Shown piece after piece: positions 24,767 through 39,600 of a DNA stretch of 64,000 nt; within the stretch, counting starts at the first letter, position 1, and every line of letters starts with the position of its first letter. Made by a program: the position numbers and the translations under genes. Source of the stretch: Hirundichthys speculiger (lineage: Eukaryota > Chordata > Actinopteri > Beloniformes > Exocoetidae); contig JAGFBZ010000899.1 in the NCBI GenBank assembly GCA_018398805.1, positions 661,001 through 725,000 of the forward strand, written 5' to 3'. Below the pieces are notes generated by a model. That model searched no databases. It saw only the letters and a list, made by a program, of their open reading frames with translations, and was not told the origin of the DNA.

Positions 24767-27700
24767 GCTATATATATATATTAGGGCTGGGCAACGATTA
24801 ACATTTTTAATCGCGATTAATCTCAATATTTTCCTGATTAATCACGATTAATCGCATTGTATACGCAAAATCAAATAATGAATTCAAAAGTAGTGTAAAA
24901 TGCACTTTTATTGAAATGTTCTGCTGCCATATGAACTAAAGTGTCCATAACATTTGTTGTTCAAACACTTTTAACATCAGCACTTGTCAGTAACACATAT
25001 TTAGTGTAAATCTCATCTTAAAAAATGTAAAATAAAACAAAGCTTATTGCCACTGCCAGGGTATTAATGTCATCCTGTTTTTATAAAAAAAAAAATAAAA
25101 AATCCAACAAAATGATTGTGGCTCAGCACAATCAGAACATTAAAACAGGCAATTTCTGAGGGAACAGCAGAAACTTTTAACGGGGAGTTCAGCTTGGCAG
25201 TTGTTACAAATAACCTTGTTTCTGTCAAATCCTCCATCTAGGAGAACTTTAAAATGAAAATGTCCATGTGAAAGTTCACTAACTTTACCAATCCGTGAAT
25301 CATTTATTATTTCCTTATGTTTACTGTTTTCCAGTTCCGCAGCAGCCAGTAACAGACTTTTCTAAACAAAAGCACGTGAGCAACATGCATTAATGCGTGA
25401 TAAAATAAATGTTGGCGTTAATAAATTAATGCGTTAACGCGATAATAAAGCGTTAACTTGCCCAGCCCTAATACATATATATATATATATATATAAGAGA
25501 ATCGGCAGGTAAACATGAAACGCTAAAACAGACATGGAGAACGGTAAAAATCTGTGTACTTTACAGTTCAGGTAGCAACTCAGGTAGCAATATTAACAAT
25601 TCTGTCTGAAAGAAGAAATTCTGGACTGCAACAAAACTTTCGCGTCATTCCTCCATGTTACATCAGATCTGCTTCATGTGTTCACTGTCCCTGCTGTTCT
25701 CTTACTGGTTACTTCAGTGCGGCTCCATCTAGTGGCACAGATGTGTAATGACAACAGAAAGTTCAGTTCTTGATTATAAAACAAATTCAGTTCTGTGGGC
25801 CGTTTTTTTAATTTCGTATTTTTGATCCAAGTCTAAAATTGAAATATAAAAAAAACAGGCATTTTTTTTTGTTTTGTTGTGTTAGATTAAAAAATGAAAA
25901 ACTTAATAAAATGTCACTTTTTATTTATTTTTTTATTTTTTTTGATTGACAATTGAAAATGGAAAGAATGAATGATAACACAGATTGGTAAATTTACTGA
26001 ACTTTAACATGGACATTTTCATTTTAAAGTTCTCCCAGACGGAGGATTTGACAGAAACATTGCCATGTCAGGGACGCGTGAGGATGATATTCACTGAAGA
26101 CTGAGAAGGCTGAAGGTGAAGTTGTAAACTAGAGTCACTTGAAACCCTAACCCAGCCATTCCCAAACTTCAGAATACCAAGGCCCAATTTGAAATGTGAA
26201 AAATCTTACAGGACTAGAAGCTATGTTCTGATATTAATGTGAGATTAATATTAAATTAAGATGACAGTAGAATAACACTTAACTGGCTTGTTTTATTACA
26301 TCTCAGTTTTTTAATCAATTTCATGAATATTTTACAGTTATTAAAAACATGTTTTAAATCCTCGATCTTTTTTAAATATTTGTTTAACTTTAATGACCTC
26401 TCACGGCCCACCTGCAGTACCACCACGGACCCCCCCCCCCCCCCCCCCCCCCCCGTGCCCACACTTCTCACCTTTTTAACCCCTGACACATTTTCATGTC
26501 TGCTTCATATGCAACCACTATGGATTTGAAACAAAGCAGTCAAGATATGATCAAAATGTAGACTTTCAGCTGTAATTTAAGAGGTGTCACAAAAACATGG
26601 CATTTACCATTTAGGAACAATGGCCATTCTAAGCAAAGTACTTCCATTTTCAGGAGCTCAAAAGTTTCTAGACAAAGTGAAATTGTAAATATAACCATAT
26701 TTTTTAATACTTAAACGAAAATGCTTGACAGTCAGTGACTGTCTGAAGTCTGGATCATGACCCATGGATACCACCAAATTCAGAGTTTCCTTCCCTGGAG
26801 ATGCTTTTCTACGTCTGAACTGCAGCAACCTTCAGTTGCTGATTTTATGTGGGTCTTTCTACCTTCAATTTCGTCTTCAGAAAAGCATATCCTATTAGGC
26901 TGAGATCTGGTGACTGATTTGGAATTTTAAATTTGTTTACCTTAAGAAAGTCTTGAGTTCTTAACATAGTATGTTCAGGATCATTATCCATCTGCACTGT
27001 GATGTGTTGTCTTGTTTTGCAGCATTTGGCTGAACATGAGAAGAGAGTATAGATCTATATAGTTCAGAATTTATTCATTTTGCATCAGTAAACAGCAGTG
27101 AGTCCTTTCCACTGGCAGCCATACATGCCCATACCCTAATGCTGCCTCCACCATGGGTCATGGGCTGTTCCTTTTCTTCTCCATACTTACCTCTTGTCAT
27201 CTAAAGAATCAGAGGTTGTTTTTGTTTGTTTTGTAACTGTAATCCTCAAAGGCTTGAGGCTTTCCCAGTTCAGTTTGATCCAAGTGTCATCCTAATCCAA
27301 AATTCAGACCCAAGAAGTAGAGGCTTCCACTGAGCAGATTAACTCAGTGGACAGTTCACCAGAGAGGATGTAAAAAACAACAAGCTGCCACTTTTAGGTT
27401 GTGCTGTGTATATAGAGAAGGATAGAAGTCTGATACAGAAAAGATGAGATTTTACAGAAGTAACCGGTTCTGGTTGCAATAAAGCAACGGTTGTTGAGCA
27501 CCCCCTCGTCCATTCTTCCCTATCGTGTCCAGCCGGATGCTACAGTATACTAGACCAGTGGTGCGCAAACTGTGGTACGCGTACTACTGGTGGTACGAGA
27601 GTGCTTTCTGGTGGTAATGTCAGGACTTTCTACATTGTCACTTTTTTATTTTTTTATTAAATTGGAAACATACAATGCATTATAAATACATTTCAAATGA

Positions 27701-30654
27701 AATTCAGGTAACAATAAATTACTACAATAAGGAATAAAGATCTCTCCTGAGAATTTAAAGCTGATTGAGAAGGGCATATATGGCTATATTTTAAAATTGG
27801 CCATCATGGTGGTACTCAGAGAGCTGAACAGTTTCTCAGGTGGTACGCAGTATTAAAAGTTTGAGAAGCCACTGTAATTAGAGATATGAATGAAAATGAA
27901 ATGTAAATGAAAAATACTTTATTTATCCCAGAGGGCAAATTCAACATTGTAGTAAGGGCTTTTTAAAATTAATAATAAATAAATGACAGCATTAATAATA
28001 ATATTAATAATAGTAGGTTTTATGTCTTGTTGTGAAGTTTGAGAACCACTGTACTAGAGAATATCTGTGCCACTCCTCACTTACATCCACACTGCTGACT
28101 GCTGGGGTATTGAGGCCGCACCCCCTGACATGCACGGAGCATTCCTCTATCACATGCACAGATGATTTCTAAAATCCTAGACTATTGAGGCCACATTTTT
28201 GAGCCAAGAGAAAATTTTGAATGGGACTTTTTTTTTTTTTTTTTTTTTAGTAAGAAGTGTTATTGTTCAATGAAAAGGACTTTTTATTCGATAAAATAAT
28301 CAATACAGTTCCACTTACAAATAAATATTTCCTTTCCAAATTTCCAAAAAGCTAAGCTTTCTATGGGAGGTTTCTACAAATTTACTGGAAATTTTGCAAC
28401 CGTAGTTGCTTAGCAACATGAGCAACATTTAGAATGTGTGGCATAAGGGGTCACATGTCATCAACGGACATTTCAAGGAGAATTCAAGGAGAATTCTAGA
28501 ATGTGATGTATCAAAGGAAACCCCATCAGCTACATAAGCACAGAGAGACAATTCTCTTCACAGATCTTGTGGACTTTGTTCAGTATAGACCTTAATTGTT
28601 GAGATTTGTCAACCAACAGAAATGGAAGATCACCATCCAAAAGCAAGAAAGAAATGTCTGTAGCTTCACTACAGAGAATAATTCCTCCAGACAATCTGAC
28701 GCCATCTATTCAGATCAGAATCATCTGTCTTCATTGGACGATGTTTTCAGGACAAATGAAGACCTCTTTTGAAGATGAAGTCTTCATTGACGTCTCATTA
28801 GTAGATGAATTTGAAGACTGTCTGCAACTGCCAGAAAATTCTGAACTCGGATGCCACACTGGAAGGAATTTTTGCAGAGAAAGAGATCTCAACTGAAGAT
28901 GTCCTGGACGTTCAAGACAATGCTGCATCGGAACACGTTTGGGCGCAAGTCACCATCTCAGCAGGAGATGATATCTCCATAGCAGAAGATGAGGGTTATT
29001 GTTACCAAGACTACGTCCCAAAAAACAATCATGAGAAATGGAAAAACATTTCTCTTCCACACAACGGTACACCTGAAATGGATAGATCTTCCACCAGAGG
29101 GCGTCTTTTCACTAAAGAAGTTCCTCGCAGAACAACATGGCTCCATCCCAAGTGAAGATCTCCAAAAGTCAAAGAAGCCATCTGTGTGGAGAAGAATTAA
29201 GAAATTTGTCACTCCTGCCCATCGGCGGCAGTATAAGGAGTGGCAAAAGTCAAAAATGTGAACCTATTGAAGTCACCTCTGAGACTGAGAATCCAGAAAC
29301 AGCCTCCCAGGACTCCTTGGTACTTCAGTCGCGCTCCAAGAAGAAGAGAAGGATGATTTGCGGGTGAAATAGGGAAACTTACTCAAAAGATTTTGTTATT
29401 TCTCTTCCAAGAAACAACAAAAAAACATCTTATGGGTGCTAAAGTTCCCTCCCAAAATTTTATTTGATTCTTTTTTATTTTTCTTCTTCAAACTCATGAA
29501 TTCTGTCAATTATTTAAATCAGACTAAATGTGTAAACTTTGAATAAACAAATGTTAATTTCCTTGAATTCCCTTTGGCTATACGGGAGTCCTTGAATTGA
29601 TCCATCAGTGCTCTTGCGTAAAATCTATCTGAAAAGGTGAATTTTAACAAAAGTTAGGTTGTGCAACAGCACACAAGTAATTCCAAGAAAATAAATGAAT
29701 ACATGTAATTTAATTATTTGACATGTTCTTATTCAGAGTCAAAAATTGGCGGAAAGTCAGTTCAAACATGGTTATAGTAAGATTTACATAGGAAAGGGGA
29801 TTTCAGATAATCACTAGTCATTTTTTTTGTTACTTTGAGAAAACTGTAATATTCTCCTTTTTGCAGCTTGCAATAAATTCTGCTCAGTAGCTTTCTGCTG
29901 AAGGTTAAAAGTTGGGTAGGAGAGCTATTTCTGAAGCATTTTTTTTCCATATTCAGGCATGAAAATCCCTCACCTTTTGGTGAAAAATCACTGTTTTGAA
30001 GTCAAAAAAGGGTGACCTACGTGAATTGTGTAGACCCGAGGAGTTTTCTATTTTGTGGGGGGGTGTCGGAGTTCGGGAGATTTTTTTTTTTTAAATTTAA
30101 TTATCATATATTTGCCCTAATAAGCAAACTGAATACTTCAGAAATCGGCCCTTTAAATGACACTTGGACAGTCAGTAAATCCTGTCCAGAACCAATCATA
30201 CACCAGACTGTTCCATTATTCCAGTCATACGAACAATCTTCATTCATGTGTACTTGGAGTGTTTGGAGGTTACATTGCTAAGCGAGACGAGAAGCAGGAC
30301 CTAGTGATGCACACGCCAGGGACAAGGCAGACGAGCGTACGTCCACATTTCCAACCTACATTTACCAGTGGTGAGAAGCGCTGTATATTTCATCCACGTT
30401 GTCTGGTTGTCTGGTTGTCTGGCATGTTGCTACCCGCTCTGTAGCTACATAGCTGACGTCACAACGCGCCCGTTGGCACAACAATGGCAGGTATGGGTCG
30501 CTGGACCTCAGGAAAACCGATTCGCGGATGTAAATATGGGACATCGGACCGTTTGTAGCGCATTTTTACCGATCCAGTTCTCCATTGACCGATGCACTCG
30601 GATCTCATACGTCACAGACCGATAATCAATTCAAATCGGTTTATCTTTACACCC

Positions 30655-30699
<45 letters not shown>

Positions 30700-33600
30700 T
30701 ATAAATTATGTTTTATTTTGGAAAATGACCGGATTCTCTCTATTACATCCATCTATAACTTACTCTTGACACATGACAAGACTTCAAGACTCGTGTTTCA
30801 GTCACGTGGCAAAATGAGTAAAAAACAAACATCTTCAGAAAGTGTCTTTCTGAAGAATGTTACAAAAGTTCTGTTTTTGGTGTGATGTTACGAGGACACT
30901 ACTAATAAAGTTGCACGTGAATACCGCAGATTTAAGTTTATTACAAAATAGAGAAAATACCACAGTTTTTATACCATTTTATGTGTTGTATTCATCTGCG
31001 CCACATTTTACAGACCGGTCCCTGAAAATATTGCTTGACATTAAACCGGTCCGTGGCGCAAAAAAGGTTGGGGACCAGTGCTGTACATTGCTGCTGCACC
31101 TTTATAACCTTTTGACTCAAATGTTTAAGCTCCTGTTTCTTACAGGCTACCATCCCTCCTGAGAGGCCCGCAGTAATCAGACTGGTCAGCTGACTGTGCC
31201 ATTTTTGACCAATGATATGCAGGTGTTTACTCTTTGTTAGGAGAGTGCCAAGCCACCCACTAGGGAGATATTATGCAACCATGCTGCATGGTGATGTCAC
31301 CAAGTACAGGGAGGAAAAGGCTGGACTTTAAATAGAAGAGTTCCAGGTGGGATGACGTGGTCCTTCGATGTAAATGTTGAAGTATGTAAAGATCTTTGGC
31401 GTGCACCTAAAGTTACATAAGATGGCCAAAGAAAGGCAAAACCTCACAAAAACAAAATTGAAAAAGTACACATACACACACATTTGTGGCGTTTGTTCCT
31501 TTTCAGTATGTTTTTTAACTTTTACTGCACTGTTAAATGTCAAAATACTATATAAATGCAGTCCTTTTGGCCATGAGCAGACAGTGCTGCAGTAATGCTT
31601 CAGTACATTTTGGCTGTTTGAAGCATGCTGAAGACCTCTCCTGTGTGCCAGCCCTTTAAACGGAGAGATGAAAAGACAAAGGCAGTTTACTAAACATGAA
31701 GCTGAAATCTGACCTACCATGATGGTACACTAGTTATGGAGAAAATAAAATAAAAAAAATCACCTGGTTGTTGTGTGTAAAACATAACAGTATCATAAGT
31801 TCAATACAGTAAACGATTAGTATCAGTAAGCAGTAGCGACGTTATAAATGAGTAGCAAGCTGCTAGCACACTTTACTGATGCAGTTGCCATGAACACAGC
31901 TGCACAAGAAGTTGTTAAAGCTACTACTTAAGATGATTTTGCAGTACTATGCAGGCCAAGTCCTAGAGGACAGAAGTACAGAAGTGCTGTGTAGTTTGGT
32001 TTGTTGTATCCATTCTAAGTGCATTTATTTAGATTAAAAAAATGTTTCTCCCTGGATCGCGCACACATTTGAGCACATGCAGAGAATGCACATTAATCTG
32101 GAATATTTGAACACTTATAGCTCAGTTATGGCACAGGCAAGTGCTACATGGGCCAGACGCATCCCAAAGGTTATGAACTGGTGCCAGACTTGAGTCCCAG
32201 TTCAGTGTGAGCAAGATGTGGCCCCAATTTCTGAAGATAGTTTTGACATGGGACATGGCAACTGCTGTGGTGTGACCTGAAGATAAAGAAGGCCATGTCT
32301 GGTGGAGATGTGAGAAAGTTTAGGCAGCCACCCTGGCGTAAGCCAAAGTCAAATGTGGGCCAAAGAAAACTGCAGACATGGGCCAAGTTTGAGCCAGTTA
32401 TTCTTTTCTATTTGGGAGTTAACTGATAAAATATTATTAAAGATATTATATTGCATATAAGACTTTGTATATTATCTGTAATAAATTATGAATATCGGTT
32501 GTAATCTTCTTCTGAAGCTCTGGAGCCCAGTGAAATGATATTCAGGTCAGTCGTAGCTTTTTCTTTACAGAGATATATTTAATGAATAACTAGGGAATCA
32601 CAAGTATGTTGGAACTTTCTGGTCCAGCAAAAAAAAAAAAAAAGAATTTGATCATTCTGATTTGATTAAATTTTTCCTTCTTTACTTTGGCCAAGGTATG
32701 CCAAATAGTTGTCAGTTCCGTTGGTGTCTTTTACTGTAACCACCAAAGCTTGGAGAAGTGCTCTTCAGTCCAGGTCCTCACTGGCCCCCTGTTCTAAAGG
32801 TTTTAGTTGTTTCTCTGCTCAGTCACTCCTGAATGGATGACCATTCAGCTTGTCTTCCAGGTCTACACAAGTCTGTTAATACCTCTCGAATTAGTGCCAG
32901 GTGTGTTTGATCAGGGAAATATCTAAAAGATGAAGGGCAGGGGGCCCTGAGGAACCGCACTAAAGAACACTGCCTTCGTCGCCTGTCACAAAATTTGTCA
33001 CTTTACTTTTGGCAGGAAATCTGGCAGTAGTTGCTGATGTAACATTTGAATTTGCAGGTTTTGGTTGAAGAAAGTCTTCAGTATGTTTGTTCTTATCCTG
33101 TGTTCTCGTTGTTTCTGTATTAGCACACAGGAAGTCACCCTAACACCTCATCACTGGAAAGTCCAACTTTTTTAACTGCACTTTGTGGATTCTCCACAGA
33201 TTTTTCTCCAGACTTCCTCCCTTTCTTGGAAATCTAAATGATTCCCAGATGTTAGATCTGATGGTGAATTGATGGCAGTTTCTCCTTCACAAACAAATGC
33301 AGTTGGGCCACAGGTGTAGATCTGAGCTGGCCATTTAGTGTTCAATATGCTTTTTAAATGGTTTGCAGATTTTGTTTTTTTTCGCTACGTGTAATAGTGC
33401 GGACCAACTCTTTGTTACCGTGATGCTAATATGAAAAGCTTGCACTAATCTATAATTAAACCTTTACTCGGGCTATTTAGAGTGGTTTAATGTGCAATTC
33501 AGGAGACCATGGGTCAAAGTAGTTACATTTTTAATGTTAAAGATCAGACTTAGATTCATATCGGTTAAATTTTACACCTCAAATAAACACTTAAATTGTG

Positions 33601-36600
33601 TACAAAGGCAAACTGTGATAACCTCATTGATATGATTGTTATCTCCTAGATTTAAGAGTATTATTAGTTTTTATTGCGTGTGTGAATGCTTTTTGGATTA
33701 ATGTAATGTCCCCTAGAAAATCCTCTCTTCTCATGAAATGAGTCTGGATCAACAACCTTGTACAGCAAAACAACAGCTATTTAACTGTCATTCCTACACC
33801 AATAAACACCATTATGGATGTCTTTTGTTGATACTTGTTTTGGTTGTTGCTCTGCCTTGTCGCATGTTTTGTTTGAATGGTTGTATGCCTAGGCTAGTTT
33901 TTACTGCGCCCCTTGGTACGACGAGAAATCCAAATCTAATCCAGAGGAACCAGACTAATTCTTAAACTCAAGTCCCACAGGATGCAGAAGTGAATGAGAG
34001 CTGTTGCACCAGAAGTGCCCTGCAGCTCAGAAGCACTTTCTCCACTGGAGATAAAAGTTGAGTCTGTTTTGGCTGCTCGTAGACCGCATCAGTTTACACA
34101 CAGCACATCGGGTTGGCATGAAGTCATACATGAAAATGACAGAAAGAATCTGGCAAAATTTTAAAATAGAACACCACCAGCAGGCGCCGACTCGTACATC
34201 GGCATTGCGTTAACCCGCGGAGACTGCGAGTAAACAATTCAGGGGGTTTTAGAAGAGACCACGTATGAGGAAAAGGTCAGAGTATAAGTCGTAAAACACA
34301 TTTTATTTGACAGCACTCAGCCTTTTTGAATGTATGATTCTAGAAAGAACAAGACATGGCAAGATACAAGGAACCCCCACACAACGGTCGGGTCATGTGA
34401 TCTTAAAACCTTTGGGTAAGTTCGCTCGCTGTTCATAAATCTAGCCAAGCGGGCGACGCTCGCCGTAGTTCCGCTCCGAGTCGCTGCCTGTGGGACCTGA
34501 AGACAGAGCAAAGCTGCTTCAAAACCAGACTTTTTTGCATTTTGTGGAGACGCCCTTGGAAGACTTATAGATATTAGCAAGGAGATGTTTTTTTTCTCTT
34601 GGTAGCATTTCATCGCAGGCAATGTTTTTATTTATCGTTAATTAAAAACAAAATTAACCCTAAAATTCTCCTTCCATGTGTCTAACCACTCCGCTTTTTT
34701 ATGGGGGTCTTTTTGAGCAAAAACAGACTCCAGTTTTTTCCAAAAGGGAATTCGACCCAACACGTCCGCTACCATGACAAGGCGGCACGCGTTGAGGCCG
34801 TAAAATGTCCAATGTTTCCCCATTCAGTTTTCTAACCATTGCAGGCGCCTGCAGCGTACTGCGATGACAGTGAACTGTCAGTGTGAGCTCACTATGCCTC
34901 AACATAGAAAGTATAAGGGCACAAGTGGAGCAGCACCTGCAGCTCGTCATAGCACCAGCTGAGTTATGACATGTGAGGCAGTTGTGTGCTAGCTCCTTAG
35001 ATAGCTTTCAGATTATGTTTTTCAGACCAAGCACAATAACCGCTATCATATGAGCTGGCTGGGGCAGTTGGGCACATTAACAATTATCTTTGCGTCTGAG
35101 TGAAGTCTTTGTGATTTTTATCCACTATGTGTGCGGCATTTCCTGGCAGGGAGTAGTGTTGAATGTGCCCCCTGCTGCAACAGCTTCCCCACTGGGATTC
35201 AGGCTTCATGATGTTAACTGCCAGACCTCCTGCTGCACTTTTGCCAACCCGCAAGTCTCCCGCCACGGTCTGAGGGAAAAGTACAAAAGTGATTAGTGAG
35301 CTGCTGGAGGAGGAGGTGGAGGAGGAGGAGGAGGAGAGAGAACCTTCTGAAAAAAAATTTGGATCTTAAAGAGCGACGCAGAGCTAGACAGACAGAAACA
35401 CAAACAGAGATAACAAGATTCTTAAAGGCCAATTCATGGAGACAGTGAGGGAGTGGGAGGTCAAATCTGTGTGACTGTCAACCAGCAGATAAGTTGTTCA
35501 GAGGAAAGATTCGGAAGACGAGAAGTAAATAGATCGAGGAAAAAAAAACAGATGCGTAAGAAACACATCAAAGAGTGTGAAATATGAAGGCTGAGTGAAA
35601 TTATTAGTCTGCAAATGAAAACCAAACGGTAATTAGTTGCAAGGAATAAAACTACGGAGATATTCGTTAGCTGTCTGAAAAGGGTTGTGGGAAATGTCAG
35701 AAGAAAGAAGAGTGAAAAGAATTGACTGAGGCTTCTCAGAAGTCATGCTGAAGTAGGAAAAAAACGTCATGTTAAAAATGGCTTTGAGAGTCAAAACAGT
35801 GCACTTCCCCTGTTTTACTCGAGTGAGCCAGCGCTGCCTGCAGTCAGACTGGGTGGCAGGGAGACGCGACCACTTGTCGCTGCCTCAGACCGATTTCAAT
35901 CTCCTACAATGTTATGCCCCTCCCAAATAACAATCCATTTCTGACTGCCTTGCTTTTCCTCTGTTTGAATACAGAAAGCAATGCGGGGAAGCTTCACAAC
36001 ACCATGTTCCTCTCTGCTGTTTTCTTCCCAGATGTCTTTTACTGGTCATCAGAATAGTTCAGGATGTTCTAGGATGCAGTTTCACATATGAAAGCAATAT
36101 TTGTCCCTCCCGCTTTTGTAAGTAAAACTAAATCCAGTGCTTATCTGCCCTTTTTTGATCAGTGCGTTCCATTAAGTTGTCCTTGAAACATGTGAAAATC
36201 TTAAATACACACAGTGTTGTGTTTTCTCTTTATCTTATTCTAAAAAGGCACTCAGAGTGATTTTAAAGAAAAACTATTGGTAGGTAAGCTTACTCGCAAT
36301 CCATGGATTTTTATTCAAAATTGTTTAATAAAAGCCAGAAACGTCTGGGTAGGCCAAAGTATTTTTGTTATTGAAGCAAATGTTCTCAGCTGAAATGTTC
36401 TGAAGTGCTTATTGTGAAGCTTTTGCTCCCTGTTCTCTATTATTACTTGGATGAAGTTGTAATAAATAATCAGGATCGATAGTTTACAAAAAACAAAACC
36501 AACCCTATGCAATTTCTTTCCCCCAAACAGAACATTTTCTTTTTAACTCGACATAAAGGGGCAGCTTCTCCATTTAAGCAGATTAAGCAGATCATCATTT

Positions 36601-39600
36601 TCCTGCTCTCAGTCAGATGCAGTGCTCACTACTGACATCGGGTTTCAAGTATCTGATACGATGACACGTAAAAATGCAGAACTCAGGACTTCTAAATGGC
36701 AAAGCCACTGGGTAATGTAATAATGGTTATGTCCATAGTTTTTGCACTTCCTCATCCTCACATTCTCTGAGCTATAAGAAAAGGTGCTGTTGAGGCAAGA
36801 GCGCGGACTGATCAGTCAGCAGCCAGTGAAAGCCCACCAATCAGTTAGTCAAGTTAGTCTCAGAAAAGTTCCCGACTTTTAATGCCTTTCACTGGTGGAT
36901 GTAGTTTGCCTTTGGGATTTTTTTTTGACAGAGAGGCTTTAAAAAGTTAGATGAAGAAGTTAAAAAGGAAGAAAGTGTGGGCTCGAAGGGAGCAGGCTGT
37001 GTTGGATGAGTGTCTGTAGTGCAGGAGGCTTTGATGCACGTCCTATGTGAAAGTCAAAGTTAGCATAAAAATGCACTTAGTTTACCAGTTATCTTTCATG
37101 TTTCGGCCCCTGAACTACTTGGCAAGCTTCAAGTATGGCTTATGGTGTCGGTAAAGTCAAAAGCCCCCCTCCTCCCATTAAGAAGAGATAACCATTTTTA
37201 AAGAAGCTCTCAAGTGTATTTCTGCCCCTAAAATTCACCAAAAGTCACCATTTAAATGCTTATTTTTCAAGAATTTCCCCTCAAAGTGGTGTAGGCTTTC
37301 AGACCAGCCCGGCTGTGTGGGATTTTCTCACTTTCATGCTTCAAACCGCTTCTGCCAGCTGCCGCTGACAGACAAACACCTTTACCCACTCTTTGAGGAG
37401 CACATTGTGCAGTTGTGTGTTCTATAATGGCAGAGCTTTTGAATCAAGTGCTGGGTGGGTAGTTTTCCTGTTCACTCAGGTAGCACGCTAGGCCGATCTG
37501 TGTTTGGAGAGCTGAAATCTTTTTCCGATGCCTGTCTGTGTGTATGTTAATAGTGTCCGTATGGAAGATTGTTATGACACAGTCCTTACTGTATATCTGA
37601 GAAGTGTAGTAGAATGCAGGAACTAAAGAGAAAGCCTTGATGGAATCCCTCAGTCTCAGCTCATACCCTATAACTGCAACATATCAAACGGGCAAGCTCT
37701 GGATACTCATATTTTCATAGATGCTGCCGGGAATAAAGTAACGAGAATTAAAGAAGTCTCCCTCTTGTTCTGACACTTGCATTAATTAAACAGTAAAAAT
37801 TAAATCTTAAATTTGAACATGTCCCATAGATCTTTCTATGAGAGGATTCAAAACTTTATGTTCTTCCAGGCAAAATAAGCTCTCTGTAATACACACTGGT
37901 GGTTTGTGATGCGAAGAGTGTACACTCACTTTCTTTAATTATGTTTTGAAAATTTCAGAGCCCTCATTACTATGCTTGCTGTCATGTCGGAAAGCATTAA
38001 TATTTACGGGGGTGGGGGTGGATCAGTCATGGAAAAACAAGCTAATATCTGCTGGAACTAGGTGAAGAATATGCGGTGCAAAAGCTAGATCAATCTCAAA
38101 TGATTGGGAGCAGCCGCTGTGCACTGAATCTCAAGCCTCGGTCTGCTTCGGTTGCACACAGTTAGCATGAAACAGGCTAAATTAGTCCATCCACCAATTA
38201 GCTCTCGGGTGATGAATTGTGTTGTGCTTGCAATCTTTCACTATAGTGAGCTAAATTCTAACCACACAAACAAATACAGGACACGTGCCATCCACTAAGT
38301 GATGGTGCCTGCAGCATAGCACATCACCTGACAGAATCTGTGGAAAATTAGCATAAAACAAAAATATCTCTATGACTGCAGTTGCTGTTTTTGAAATAAT
38401 CACAGTGCATGAATTTGTGATAATTTGAAGCAAATAATATGGGAAGGCTAAATGCAAGCAGGCAGACGAGGCATAAAGTGAGGCGGGGGAGCAATGCAGC
38501 TGTTGGAGTTGATGTTCCGCTCGCCTCCGACAACGATGAGAAGACGGATGAATGGCTCCCAGAGGTGTAAACAGAGCTAGTGTGAAGACAGGCTGTCTCC
38601 AGATCAGCTATCACATCCTCAGTTCCTCTCCAGCAAACAGTGGAAGCAGGACTTGGCGCACAGACGCAAGTTTAAACTATTAAACTGACAAGACTAATCA
38701 GCATTTTTCTTTTTTCTTTTTTTTTTTTTTAAATAGAATTTGAGGACAAAGACGGCAGAGGTGAGATGGTCAGGAAGCTTGTGTGTTGTATGGACTGTGT
38801 AATGTGTAGTATGTAGGGGTGAGAGGCCAGGGGACAGTGCAGGCCCCTGCAGAGCACTGATAAGAGCTTGTTTACCTTCCTGTGGATGGTCAGGCCTCAA
38901 TCTACAGTCGCGGAAACGCCGGGACAATAGGTGTGTGTGTATGTGTGTGTTTGGAGTCAAGAGAGAAACTTGAGCCAGCCTTGAAGCTCTCCTTTCCCTC
39001 TCTGACTAAACTCCAACAAGCCTGCTGACACTCCCTCCCCTTTCCCCATGACTGTCGCCCGACCCTGGACACAAACAGTTTACCCTTCCCCAAGGGACGT
39101 GGGGAGACAGTTGGTCTTGACGTTGTTTGCCGTCAGGGTTTCCCCTCCTTTTTTTTTCTTTTTTTCTCCTTTTTCCTCTCTTTTTCTATGAAAGGCAGCC
39201 GTGCCATCAAGCTGCAGCTCCTGTAACTCTTCATTTTTAGTATAAACTCTTGGCAAGTAGCTGATGCCCTTTTCCAGAGTGACTTTCAATGGGGGAGGGC
39301 ATGAAAATCCAAGTTTGCCGCCTGCTTTTCCCAATGTAAAAAGCTCACTAGCTAGTTATTTAACCCCCCCCCCCCTTTTTTTTTTTTTTTAATTTCCCTT
39401 TGGGGATCAATAAACATATTTTTGAACTGTACTGAACTGAATTGAATCTGGATGCAAATAAGGAAAATTTTGGAATCTAAACTTTTGACATTTGGTTAAA
39501 AAATAGTGGAAACTTTAAATGCAGTGGTTTGCTTTTGGTTGTTCATACTCAGGTAAGCCGTACTTTAAGATGTATTAAAGATAAGCCAGATATATTCCTG

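Noticed and set aside
26256..26529. Proline/glycine-run open frames
   Set aside because: Caused by the poly-C tract. No gene signals around it.
31328..31720. 130-residue minus-strand open frame as a gene
   Set aside because: No domain, no splice sites or promoter features, AT-rich composition typical of chance frames.
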